Shown: positions 7,843 to 15,956, numbered from the stretch's first letter. The stretch is 19,106 bases of DNA from Atopobiaceae bacterium UBA7016 (GCA_002449555.1 DJXA01000080.1:1-19106), one strand, 5' to 3'. Numbers and translations: made by a program. Notes: generated by a model from the letters alone, not told the origin.

Positions 7843-9069
7843 TTGTTGGAACGGTTACGTAGGTTTGGCAGGTTCGTGGTTGAGGACCACCGGTATGTCT
7901 TTTTGGGCACGTCGGTTGTGGCTGCTCTTGGGGTTTGGTTCTCTATGCAGCGGCGGTCGGACCTTAGCTTTTTGCGGTCGGCCTATGCGTTTGAGGTGTG
8001 CCTGTACTGGTTCCTCATGGGGTGGCTTGCGCTTTCGGCGGTGGCGCTTGTGCTCAAGCTCATCCATTGGAAGGACTATGCCGAATGGTCGCCCTTCCGC
8101 AGGAAGCCGCTGGTCACGGTGGTGCGCTGGCTGAGCTACGGCGTGTGGGCGGCAACGGCCATCCTCTTTGTTGACCGCGCTATCATGGGATTTTTCAGCG
8201 TGACGTCCGCGGCGCTCGCACAGGACAAGAATCCGTCGGGCTTCCTCAGCTCCATTGTCTACATGGTGGACAAGAGCTACGGCATCATCTTGCAGGGCAT
8301 TCTCACCACGGTGGGACTGTCGGTGTTCGGTACGCTCATCGCCTTCGTGCTGGCCATCCTGCTCGTGTTTCTGCGCATTCAGGAGATTGATCGCTCGGAC
8401 AACGATGCCGTGCGCTTTTTAAAGTCGGCGGGCGTGCTGTTTGCCAAGGTCTACTCCACCGTGGTGCGCGGTACGCCCATGATGGTGCAGGGCATGCTCA
8501 TCTACTTCACCGGGTTTGGCCTGCTCAAGGGCACCGGTATGACGGTGTCGGAGATCGGGGCCGTTTGGACCACCTTCAGGGCGGGCCTCGTCACCATCTC
8601 GCTCAACTCAACCGCGTACATGATGGAGGTGCTGCGCGGCGGCATTGAGGCCGTCGACCCTGGCCAGAACGAGGCGGCTCGCAGTCTGGGCCTTTCGCAG
8701 TGGCAGGCCATGATCAAGGTCGTCTTTCCCCAGGGCGTAAAGAACGCCATCCCCGCACTCTCCAACGAACTCGTGGTTAACATCAAAGACTCGTCGGTGC
8801 TTTCCGTCATCGGCGTGTTTGACCTTATGTTTGCTACCAAGACGGTGGTGGGCATCTACTTCAAGCAGATCGAGATGTATGCGGTGGCAGCCGTGGTGTA
8901 CCTTTGCCTGACCATGGTGGCCAGCTGGCTTCTGGGCAAGTTCGCTCGCCACCTTTCGGTGGAGCCTCAGCCGCTGACGAGCGTTTCCGACATGAACGCC
9001 ACGGTCGGCACGGTTGCTGGCACGGGCAGCTCCGAGTATTCGCTGGACATGAAGAAGGCGAGGGGATAG
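7843..9069 (+). CDS. Polar amino acid ABC transporter permease with N-terminal membrane extension
   Basis: Membrane subunit of a HisM/GlnP-type importer. The start is taken as TTG 7843 because GGAGG at 7832-7836 is correctly spaced; TTG 7846 is an alternative, and the TTG at 7825 lies upstream of that site. The protein has 408 residues, against about 220-250 for typical members. The transport domain starts near residue 147 (GIILQGILTTVGLSVFGTLIAF) and contains the EAA loop EAARSLGLSQWQAMIKVVFPQ (from 277) that contacts the ATPase. The first 146 residues add three predicted membrane segments (about 18-35, 50-71 and 95-112). A 35-residue hydrophilic tail follows the last helix. It ends 2 bp before the ATPase gene. 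Confidence 0.93.
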   Translation: MLERLRRFGRFVVEDHRYVFLGTSVVAALGVWFSMQRRSDLSFLRSAYAFEVCLYWFLMGWLALSAVALVLKLIHWKDYAEWSPFRRKPLVTVVRWLSYGVWAATAILFVDRAIMGFFSVTSAALAQDKNPSGFLSSIVYMVDKSYGIILQGILTTVGLSVFGTLIAFVLAILLVFLRIQEIDRSDNDAVRFLKSAGVLFAKVYSTVVRGTPMMVQGMLIYFTGFGLLKGTGMTVSEIGAVWTTFRAGLVTISLNSTAYMMEVLRGGIEAVDPGQNEAARSLGLSQWQAMIKVVFPQGVKNAIPALSNELVVNIKDSSVLSVIGVFDLMFATKTVVGIYFKQIEMYAVAAVVYLCLTMVASWLLGKFARHLSVEPQPLTSVSDMNATVGTVAGTGSSEYSLDMKKARG

Positions 9070-9071
9070 CC

Positions 9072-9833
9072 ATGGCAAACGATACCGCCGTGCAGGGTGG
9101 CCCGCTCATTCGTGTGGAGGGCCTGCGCAAGTCGTTCGGCAGCCACCTCGTGCTGAAGGACATCGACCTCTCCGTCAACCAGGGCGAGGTCGTGACCATC
9201 ATCGGTGCGTCCGGCTCGGGCAAGTCGACGCTCCTTCGCTGCATGAACCTGCTTGAGACGCCTGACTCGGGCCACATCTGGTTCCACGGAGAAGACCTCG
9301 CGGCCGACCGCGTCAACATCAATCGCCTGCGCGAGCACATCGGCATGGTGTTTCAGAGCTTCAACCTGTTCAACAACATGAACGTGCTGGGCAACTGCAC
9401 GCTGGCGCCCATCACGCTGAAGAAGATGTCCAAGGCCGAGGCCGAGGACGAGGCAAAACGCAACCTCATCGCGGTTGGCCTGGGTGACTTCATCAACGCG
9501 CCAGCCACCTCGCTCTCGGGCGGGCAGAAGCAGCGCGTGGCCATCGCCCGCGCGCTCTGCATGAAGCCCGACCTCATGCTGTTTGACGAGCCTACCTCCG
9601 CTCTTGACCCTGAGATCGTGGGAGAGGTCCTCAACGTCATGCGTGACTTGGCGGCCGAGGGCATGACCATGGTGGTAGTCACGCACGAGATGGCCTTTGC
9701 CAAGGGCGTGTCGGACAAGGTCGTCTTCATGGATCAGGGCGTGATTGCCGAGGAGAGCAGCCCGCAGGAGATGTTCACCAACCCCAAGCTTCCGCGCACG
9801 CGGGAGTTCCTCAGCCGCTATCTGGAAGACTAG
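9072..9833 (+). CDS. Polar amino acid ABC transporter ATP-binding protein (GlnQ/HisP type)
   Basis: Cytoplasmic ATPase that powers the importer. It has 253 residues. All ABC motifs are intact: Walker A GASGSGKST (45-53), Q-loop Gln95 in MVFQSFNLF, signature LSGGQKQR (148-155), Walker B LMLFDEP with Glu173, D-loop SALD (176-179) and switch His205 in VVTHEM. The ending (KVVFMDQGVIAEESSPQEMF, then TREFLSRYLED) is typical of the amino acid importer subfamily. The ATG lies 2 bp after the permease stop, with GAGGGG at 9060-9065 inside the permease gene, so translation is probably coupled. The substrate cannot be predicted from the ATPase. Confidence 0.96.
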   Translation: MANDTAVQGGPLIRVEGLRKSFGSHLVLKDIDLSVNQGEVVTIIGASGSGKSTLLRCMNLLETPDSGHIWFHGEDLAADRVNINRLREHIGMVFQSFNLFNNMNVLGNCTLAPITLKKMSKAEAEDEAKRNLIAVGLGDFINAPATSLSGGQKQRVAIARALCMKPDLMLFDEPTSALDPEIVGEVLNVMRDLAAEGMTMVVVTHEMAFAKGVSDKVVFMDQGVIAEESSPQEMFTNPKLPRTREFLSRYLED

Positions 9834-9923
9834 CCGCCAGCCCCGCTATCTGTCGCCCTTCTCCCACGTTGTTGACCGATAATGACGAGTGACACAACGC
9901 TGCTCCAGGTGGGGAAGGACTGT

Positions 9924-11534
9924 ATGAGGCCTGATTTCGTCATTACCAGTAGGAAGGTGTTCACGGGAGGGCCGGGATGCGAGGTGGCGCGGCCGCTCGC
10001 GCTGGCCGTGGCTGGCGGTCGCATCGCCGCGCTGGCTCCGCGTGAGGAAGCCCAAGCACTTGCACAGGGCGCCGAGGTGCGCGACTGGGGCGATGCCTTC
10101 GTCTGTCCGGGCTTTCATGACGCGCACCAGCATGTCTTTCATGCCGCGCTCTTTCCCAGTGCGCTCGCCACGGAGTATGCGGGCACCTCTGAGCAAGACT
10201 GCGTGGCTCACCTGCAGAAATGGGCTGCCAATCGCCCCGACGACGGTTCGTGGCTGGTGAGCCACGGCTGGCGCGAGGCGTTCTGGACGCCCTCAATCGT
10301 GCCGACGCGTGCCTCTCTGGATGCGGCTTTTCCCAACCGTCCCGTCGCCATGTACTCGGGCGATGCGCACACGCTGTGGACCAACACGGCGGGCCTCCGC
10401 GCGCTGGGCATCTCCGAGGACACCCAGCCGCCAGCAGGTGGCAGCTTTGACCGTGACGTCGACGGCCACCTGACGGGCGTCCTGCGTGAGGCCGCAGGCA
10501 TGGTCTATGTGGCCAAGGTGCTCTCGAGCTTCTCGACGGCGCAGCTCTGTGACATCTACCGTGACTACTTCAGGCGTCTGCGCTCCATGGGCATCACCTC
10601 GGTGTGCGATATGGCGCTCTCGCTGGTGCCTGGCGCCGACGGCATAAACCCGCAGGTATACGAGGCGCTTGAGGCGTCGGGGGACCTGCTGGTGCGAGCG
10701 CATCTGTTCCCGACGCTCTCAGACGATCAGTCAAACCTCGAGGAGCTTCAGGCGCGCTATCAAGGCACGCGCCTGCGCGCTCCGGGATTCAAGCAGTTCT
10801 TTGACGGCGTGAGCAGCCAGCATACGGCGTGGTGCACGGAGGAGTACGAGAACGCGCGATTTACCGGTGACGTCGGCCGCCCCACTGTGGCGCCCGAGCG
10901 CATGCGCGAGCTGGTCCTTGCGGCGGCACGCCGCGGACATGCGGTGCGCATTCACACCATCGGTGATGCGGCCGTCCATGCCGCGCTCGACATCTTTGAG
11001 GAGGCGCATCGCCTCTATGGAGTGCCCACCCAGGGCCAAAACACCATGGAGCACATCGAGGACATCCAGCCCGCTGACATCGCGCGCCTCCGCAAGGCAC
11101 ATGTGGTGGCTTCCGTGCAGTCGCCGCACGTGACGCTTGACCTCGCGCAGCCCGCGCGTGACCTTGGCGAGTGGCGCGCGCGACGCATGTGGCCGTTTGC
11201 CCAGATGCTGCGCGAGAGCGTGCAGCTTGCGCTCGGTACCGACGTGCCCGTCGTGCCGCCCAACAGTACCGATGTGCTCTACACGGCAATCACGCGGCGC
11301 ACGGTAAAGGACCATCAGCCAGCCAGTGGCTGGTATCCAGAGCACAACCTCACGCGCGCTCAGGCATTGCAGGCGTACAGCCTCGGCAGCGCCCAGGCGG
11401 TTGGCCGCGCGCATGAGCTGGGTACGCTGGAGGAGGGCAAGCTCGCCGACCTCTGCGTGTGGGACACCGACTTTCTCACCTGCGCGGACGGCCAGATTCA
11501 ACAGGCGCAGTGCCTGGCCTCATACATGGAATAG
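9924..11534 (+). CDS. YtcJ-type metal-dependent amidohydrolase
   Basis: Predicted metal-dependent hydrolase of the amidohydrolase superfamily (Amidohydro_3/YtcJ group). It has 536 residues, a normal length. The N-terminus MRPDFVITSRKVFTGG matches the usual start of the composite beta domain, and ATG 9924 has GAAGGA upstream; ATG 9882 lacks a ribosome binding site and would add 14 residues. Likely metal or catalytic positions are His68 and His70 (HxH), Lys290 in FKQFFDG, His344 in HTIGDAA, His377 in MEHIED and Asp440 in LGTDVPV. Family members act on cyclic or N-substituted amides and imides, but the substrate is unknown here. It starts 90 bp after the transporter ATPase gene with no hairpin between them, so it may hydrolyse the imported compound; that link is inference only. 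Confidence 0.9.
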   Translation: MRPDFVITSRKVFTGGPGCEVARPLALAVAGGRIAALAPREEAQALAQGAEVRDWGDAFVCPGFHDAHQHVFHAALFPSALATEYAGTSEQDCVAHLQKWAANRPDDGSWLVSHGWREAFWTPSIVPTRASLDAAFPNRPVAMYSGDAHTLWTNTAGLRALGISEDTQPPAGGSFDRDVDGHLTGVLREAAGMVYVAKVLSSFSTAQLCDIYRDYFRRLRSMGITSVCDMALSLVPGADGINPQVYEALEASGDLLVRAHLFPTLSDDQSNLEELQARYQGTRLRAPGFKQFFDGVSSQHTAWCTEEYENARFTGDVGRPTVAPERMRELVLAAARRGHAVRIHTIGDAAVHAALDIFEEAHRLYGVPTQGQNTMEHIEDIQPADIARLRKAHVVASVQSPHVTLDLAQPARDLGEWRARRMWPFAQMLRESVQLALGTDVPVVPPNSTDVLYTAITRRTVKDHQPASGWYPEHNLTRAQALQAYSLGSAQAVGRAHELGTLEEGKLADLCVWDTDFLTCADGQIQQAQCLASYME

Positions 11535-11575
11535 CTCCTCTGCGGTGCCACATCTTGGCGTTCAGAGCCCGCGTG

Positions 11576-11590
11576 AGCGCGCTTCGCGCT
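11576..11590. other. Small hairpin upstream of nadE
   Basis: AGCGCG (11576-11581) and CGCGCT (11585-11590) form a 6-bp stem with a CTT loop, midway in the 92-bp gap between the amidohydrolase gene and nadE. No T-run follows. A TACGAT sequence overlaps its end (11590-11595) but has no matching -35 box. The role is unknown. Confidence 0.35.
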
Positions 11591-11626
11591 ACGATAGCAC
11601 CAGTCCATTCGGCAAAAGGAGGAGCC

Positions 11627-13558
11627 ATGCAGGACGGGTTCGTCAAGGTCAGCGCTCGCACGCCCGAGGTCCGCGTCGCAGACGTCAGCTTCAACGTTGA
11701 GCAGTGCGTGCGTCAGGTTGAGGACGCGTGCGCCGACGGAGCAAAGGTAGTCGTGCTGCCAGAGCTCTGCATCACGGGATATACCTGCGAAGACCTCTTC
11801 TGGCAAGACGCCCTGCTTGACGCCGCGCAGCGCGGGCTCTACGCCTTTGCCGAGCATACCTCGGCGCTTGACGCGCTCCTGTTTGTAGGCGTGCCGTGGC
11901 GCGTGAACGGCAAGCTCTACAACTGCGCGGCCGCGCTCTGCGGTGGCGAGATTCTGGCGCTCATCCCTAAGACCTTCGTCCCCAACTACAACGAGTTCTA
12001 CGAGATGCGCCACTTCACGCCGGCGCCGGCTTCCTGCGACTGCGACTTCATCGACATGGGTCAGGAGGAACTCGTGCCTTTCGGCACCAACGTGCTGCTG
12101 CGCTGCGCCTCCATGCCTGACCTGGTGGTTGCCGCCGAAATCTGCGAGGACCTGTGGGCGCCCAATCCCCCGTCGGTCTCCCATGCGCTGGCGGGTGCCA
12201 CTGTCATCGTCAACCTCTCGGCCTCCAACGCCATCGTGGGTAAGGCCGCCTATCGCCGCCAGCTGGTGGTGGGGCAAAGCGCGCGCCTCGTCTGTGCGTA
12301 TATCTACACCAGCGCCGGTTGGGGAGAGTCGACCACCGACGTGGTCTTTGCCGGCCACAACATGGTTGCCGAGAACGGAACCCTGCTGGCCGAGTCCGCC
12401 CCGTTTGGTGCGGGCAATGCCACCAGCGAGATTGACGTCTCGTCCATCACTACCGAGCGCATGCGCATGTCCACCTTCAACACCACGCGTCCCGGCGGAA
12501 AGGCGGACTACGTGGAGGTTGACTTTACGCTGGAGCGCGAGAAGACCGTGCTGACACGTCACGTGTCGGCCCGCCCGTTTGTGCCGTCTGACGGCGCGAA
12601 GCGCGACGCGCGCTGCGAGGACGTCTTCACCATCCAGGCATGGGGTCTCGCCAAGCGCCTCGAGCACACGCACTGCTCGTGTGCGGTGGTGGGCGTCTCG
12701 GGCGGCCTTGACTCCACACTGGCCCTGCTGGTAACGGTGCGCGCCTTTGACCTGCTCGGGCTTGACCGAGGCGGCATCATCGCGGTGACCATGCCCGGCT
12801 TTGGCACTACCGACCGTACCCATGGCAACGCCACCACACTCTCTGATGCGCTGGGCGTGCAGCTGCGCGAGGTGTCCATCGTGCCGGCCGTGCGCCAGCA
12901 CTTTGCCGACATCGGCCATGACGAGTCCGTACACGACGTCACCTACGAGAACTGCCAGGCGCGCGAGCGCACGCAGATCATCATGGACATTGCCAACAAG
13001 GAAGGCGGCATGGTCATTGGTACCGGCGACCTGTCCGAGCTGGCGCTGGGTTGGGCCACCTACAACGGCGACCACATGTCCATGTACGGCGTGAACGGCG
13101 GCGTGCCCAAGACGCTCGTGCGTCATCTGGTGCGCTACGTGGCCGACACCTGCGAAAACGATGCTGAGGCCGACATCCTCTACGACGTGCTGGACACCCC
13201 GGTCTCGCCAGAGCTTCTGCCTGCCAACGAGGACGGCACCATCGCGCAGCAGACGGAAGACCTCGTTGGCCCCTACGAGCTGCATGACTTCTTCCTCTAT
13301 CAGGTGCTGCGCCGCGGCTTCACGCCGCGCAAGGTGTATCGCCTGGCCCTATACGCCTTTGAGGGCGAGTACGACGAGCAGACCATCCTGAAGTGGCTCA
13401 AGGTGTTCTACCGGCGCTTCTTTGCGCAGCAGTTCAAGCGCAGCTGCCTGCCTGACGGCCCCAAGGTGGGCTCGGCGGCGGTCAGCCCGCGCGGCGACCT
13501 GCGCATGCCCAGTGACGCCTGCGCCACCCTCTGGCTCTCTGAGCTGCAAGGCCTGTAG
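11627..13558 (+). CDS. nadE: Glutamine-dependent NAD+ synthetase
   Basis: Last step of NAD+ synthesis: amidates deamido-NAD using ATP and ammonia channelled from glutamine. It has 643 residues, close to the two-domain bacterial enzyme. The N-terminal nitrilase-type glutaminase shows the catalytic triad Glu46 (PELCITGYTCEDL), Lys115 (IPKTFVPNYNEFYE) and Cys173 (AAEICEDLW). The C-terminal synthetase has the pyrophosphate loop SGGLDS (358-363), GTGDLSE and the closing block KVGSAAVSPRGDLRMPSD. ATG 11627 is chosen for the strong AAAAGGAGGAG just upstream; an upstream extension would run back through the hairpin into the amidohydrolase gene. Together with nnr it gives the window two NAD-related genes, though they are far apart. 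Confidence 0.97.
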   Translation: MQDGFVKVSARTPEVRVADVSFNVEQCVRQVEDACADGAKVVVLPELCITGYTCEDLFWQDALLDAAQRGLYAFAEHTSALDALLFVGVPWRVNGKLYNCAAALCGGEILALIPKTFVPNYNEFYEMRHFTPAPASCDCDFIDMGQEELVPFGTNVLLRCASMPDLVVAAEICEDLWAPNPPSVSHALAGATVIVNLSASNAIVGKAAYRRQLVVGQSARLVCAYIYTSAGWGESTTDVVFAGHNMVAENGTLLAESAPFGAGNATSEIDVSSITTERMRMSTFNTTRPGGKADYVEVDFTLEREKTVLTRHVSARPFVPSDGAKRDARCEDVFTIQAWGLAKRLEHTHCSCAVVGVSGGLDSTLALLVTVRAFDLLGLDRGGIIAVTMPGFGTTDRTHGNATTLSDALGVQLREVSIVPAVRQHFADIGHDESVHDVTYENCQARERTQIIMDIANKEGGMVIGTGDLSELALGWATYNGDHMSMYGVNGGVPKTLVRHLVRYVADTCENDAEADILYDVLDTPVSPELLPANEDGTIAQQTEDLVGPYELHDFFLYQVLRRGFTPRKVYRLALYAFEGEYDEQTILKWLKVFYRRFFAQQFKRSCLPDGPKVGSAAVSPRGDLRMPSDACATLWLSELQGL

Positions 13559-13565
13559 CTGGTGC

Positions 13566-13654
13566 CCGTGGGACAGGGGTTCGGAACCCTTGTCCCACGT
13601 TTACGGGCTTGCATCTCCGCCGTGGGACAAGGGTTCCGAACCTCTGTCCCACGG
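13566..13654. repeat. Inverted pair of REP-like palindromes after nadE (element 4)
   Basis: Arms 13566-13599 and 13621-13654 are complementary at 33 of 34 positions (13577 G opposite 13643 T) around a 21-nt loop. Each arm is itself a near-perfect palindrome, starting GTGGGACA and ending TGTCCCAC, so two separate hairpins can form instead of one long one. The GGGACA...TGTCCC pattern resembles dispersed palindromes I associate with clostridial and coriobacterial genomes; this is from memory. It starts 7 bp after the nadE stop. Confidence 0.88.
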
Positions 13655-13723
13655 CGCATCACGGCCCTCACAGTACAAGAGTGAAAAAATCTAAGTGCCA
13701 TCTTTGAGATTTTTCGAGTCTCG

Positions 13724-13752
13724 TTGTATATGGCTGCTGTCGTGGGTATCAT
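13724..13752 (+). promoter_or_regulatory. Predicted vegetative promoter for groES-groEL
   Basis: A -35-like TTGTAT (13724-13729) and a -10-like TATCAT (13747-13752) are separated by 17 bp in an AT-rich patch that stands out from its surroundings. Transcription would start near 13759, leaving a leader of about 75 nt. No CIRCE element (TTAGCACTC-N9-GAGTGCTAA) or HAIR element was found nearby. Confidence 0.45.
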
Positions 13753-13771
13753 TCACAACGTTGGCTAAGCG

Positions 13772-13814
13772 ACCCCGTGATGGGGTGCCGCATACGTTTG
13801 CGCCTTCATGGCGC
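13772..13814 (+). other. Two small hairpins in the groES 5' leader
   Basis: ACCCC-GTGAT-GGGGT (13772-13786) and GCGCC-TTCAT-GGCGC (13800-13814) are perfect 5-bp stems, each with a 5-nt loop. They stand directly before the AAGGAGG ribosome binding site (13819-13825). They may stabilise the leader or affect translation; no thermosensor pairing of the ribosome binding site itself was seen. Confidence 0.45.
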
Positions 13815-13833
13815 TTTGAAGGAGGTAATTGGA

Positions 13834-14124
13834 ATGACGCTTAAGCCGCTGGGAGACCGCGTTCTCGTCAAGCCCGCACCCAAGGAGGACCGCACCTCCT
13901 CTGGTCTGTACATCTCTTCTGGCGCTCAGGAGAAGCCGCAGCGCGGCGAGGTCATCGCTGTTGGCGCTGGCAAGCTTAACGACAAGGGCGAGCGCATCGC
14001 CATGGACGTCCAGGTGGGCGACCAGGTGTACTACGGCAAGTTCGGCGGCAACGAGGTCAAGGTCGACGGCGAGGAATACCTGCTTCTTCGCGCCGATGAC
14101 ATCTACGCCATCATCACCGACTAG
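13834..14124 (+). CDS. groES: Co-chaperonin GroES (Hsp10)
   Basis: Seven-membered lid of the GroEL chaperonin, needed for ATP-driven folding of cytosolic proteins. It has 96 residues, the normal size. It starts MTLKPLGDRVLVKP; the mobile loop that binds GroEL is EDRTSSGLYI (18-27), and the C-terminus KVDGEEYLLLRADDIYAII is typical. ATG 13834 follows a strong AAGGAGG (13819-13825); an upstream extension would run through the two leader hairpins. groEL follows after 38 bp, so the two form the standard operon. Confidence 0.98.
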   Translation: MTLKPLGDRVLVKPAPKEDRTSSGLYISSGAQEKPQRGEVIAVGAGKLNDKGERIAMDVQVGDQVYYGKFGGNEVKVDGEEYLLLRADDIYAIITD

Positions 14125-14162
14125 CACTCGCATCTTAAGAACCACTTTTGGAGGTATGAATC

Positions 14163-15803
14163 ATGGCTAAGGACATTTACTTCGGTACTGACGCTCGCGC
14201 GCGTCTTGCCAAGGGCGTCAACACGCTTGCTGACGCTGTTACCACCACGCTTGGCCCCAAGGGCCGCTACGTCGCCCTGCAGCGTTCTTACGGTGCTCCC
14301 ACCATCACCAACGACGGCGTTTCCGTCGCCAAGGAGATTGAACTCAAGGATCCCGTCGAGAACATGGGCGCCCAGCTGGTGAAGGAGGTTGCCACCAAGA
14401 CCAACGACACCGTGGGCGATGGCACCACCACCGCTACCCTGCTCGCCCAGGTCATCGTTAACGAGGGTCTGCGCAACGTTGCCGCCGGCGCCAACCCCAT
14501 CGCCATCCGTCGTGGCATCGAGAAGGCCGTCCACGCTGCTGTCGAGCAGATGAAGGCCGCCTCTCAGGAGGTCTCCACCAAGGAGCAGATCGCTTCCGTC
14601 GGCACCATCTCCGCTGGCGACCCGCAGATCGGCGAGAAGATCTCTGACGCGATGGAGGTCGTGGGCAAGGACGGCGTCATCACCGTCGAGGAGTCCCAGA
14701 CCTTTGGCATCGACATCGATACCGTCGAGGGCATGCAGTTTGACAAGGGCTACATCTCGCCGTACTTCGCCACCGAGAACGAGACCATGACGGCTGAGCT
14801 GCAGAACCCCTACATCCTGATGACCGACCAGAAGATCTCCAACATCCAGGACATCCTGCCCATCCTTGAGGCCATCCAGAAGAGCGGCTCCCCGCTGCTC
14901 ATCATTGCCGAGGATGTCGACGGCGAGGCTCTGGCTTCCCTCATCCTCAACAAGCTCCGCGGCGTGCTGCAGGTCTGCGCAGTCAAGGCTCCCGGCTATG
15001 GTGACCGCCGCAAGCGCATGCTTGAGGACATCGCCATCGTCACCGGCGGCCAGGTCGCCATGAAGGAGCTTGGCATCGAGCTGACCGACATCTCCGCCGA
15101 GATGCTTGGCCGCGCCAAGTCCGTCAAGGTCACCAAGGACGCCACCACCATCGTTGACGGCGCTGGCTCTAAGGCCGCCATCAACGACCGCGTTGCCCAG
15201 ATCAAGACCGAGATCGAGAACACCGACTCTGATTTCGACCGTGAGAAGCTCCAGGAGCGCATGGCCAAGCTGGCCGGCGGCGTTGCCGTCATCAAGGTTG
15301 GCGCTGCTACCGAGGTTGAGCTGAAGGAGATCAAGCATCGCATCGAGGACGCGCTGCAGGCTACGCGCGCTGCCGTCGAGGAGGGCATCGTTGCTGGTGG
15401 CGGCGTTGCGTTCCTGGCTGCCGCCAAGGCGCTTGACGGCGTCGAGGCCATCGATGCTGACGAGAAGATCGGCGTGGAGATCATCCGCAAGGCTCTCGCC
15501 GCTCCTGTGCGCACCATCGCCAACAACGCTGGCTTCGAGGGCTCCGTGGTGGTCGAGAAGATCAAGGGCCTGCCCGAGGGCCAGGGCCTGAACTCCGCCA
15601 ACGGCGAGTGGGGCGACATGATCGAGATGGGCGTCCTTGACCCGGTCAAGGTCACTCGTACCACGCTGCAGAACGCTGCCTCCGTGGCTTCGCTCATCCT
15701 CATTACCGAGGCTACCGTCTCTGACGAGCCCAAGGACACCACGATTGAGGAGGCCATCTCCGCTGCCGCAGCCGCTGGCGGCCAGGGTGGCGGCATGTAC
15801 TAA
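14163..15803 (+). CDS. groEL: Chaperonin GroEL (Hsp60)
   Basis: ATP-driven folding chamber for non-native proteins, acting with GroES. It has 546 residues, the usual length. The ATP-binding block GDGTTTAT begins at Gly85-Asp86, and the catalytic region is VEEGIVAGGGVAF. KNEQ-free family blocks such as TLGPKGR, ITNDGVSVAKEIEL and AVKAPGYGDRRK are all present. The C-terminus is the flexible GGQGGGMY tail, not the His-rich tail of mycobacterial GroEL1. The ribosome binding site is GGAGGT (14150-14155). Codon use is strongly C-ending and uniform, as expected of a highly expressed gene. A large composite hairpin follows 13 bp after the stop. Confidence 0.98.
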   Translation: MAKDIYFGTDARARLAKGVNTLADAVTTTLGPKGRYVALQRSYGAPTITNDGVSVAKEIELKDPVENMGAQLVKEVATKTNDTVGDGTTTATLLAQVIVNEGLRNVAAGANPIAIRRGIEKAVHAAVEQMKAASQEVSTKEQIASVGTISAGDPQIGEKISDAMEVVGKDGVITVEESQTFGIDIDTVEGMQFDKGYISPYFATENETMTAELQNPYILMTDQKISNIQDILPILEAIQKSGSPLLIIAEDVDGEALASLILNKLRGVLQVCAVKAPGYGDRRKRMLEDIAIVTGGQVAMKELGIELTDISAEMLGRAKSVKVTKDATTIVDGAGSKAAINDRVAQIKTEIENTDSDFDREKLQERMAKLAGGVAVIKVGAATEVELKEIKHRIEDALQATRAAVEEGIVAGGGVAFLAAAKALDGVEAIDADEKIGVEIIRKALAAPVRTIANNAGFEGSVVVEKIKGLPEGQGLNSANGEWGDMIEMGVLDPVKVTRTTLQNAASVASLILITEATVSDEPKDTTIEEAISAAAAAGGQGGGMY

Positions 15804-15816
15804 TCTTGCGTTGGGG

Positions 15817-15915
15817 CGGTGCCCCGCAAAACACGCAAACGTCCTCGAAAGGGGGACTGAGCTTGCGCTCAGTCCCCCTTTCTGCGGAATGTTTGCTTAG
15901 TTTTGCGGGGCACCG
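15817..15915. terminator. Composite nested hairpin after groEL (element 5)
   Basis: Three stems are stacked with the same centre: 15817-15832 with 15900-15915 (16 bp, perfect), 15835-15840 with 15891-15896 (6 bp), and 15847-15862 with 15867-15882 (16 bp, perfect, TTGC loop). Only short internal loops separate them. It starts 13 bp after the groEL stop and lies before a separate promoter, so termination of groES-groEL transcripts is likely, although the T-tract of a classical terminator is absent. Confidence 0.8.
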
Positions 15916-15956
15916 ACGCTTCGCTTGGTGCTTGCCTGAAGTCATTTCAATAATGT

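Noticed and set aside
14121..14145. TAGCACTC at 14123-14130, resembling a CIRCE half-site between groES and groEL
   Set aside because: The second half GAGTGCTAA is absent at the required 9-bp spacing, and the position inside the operon is wrong.
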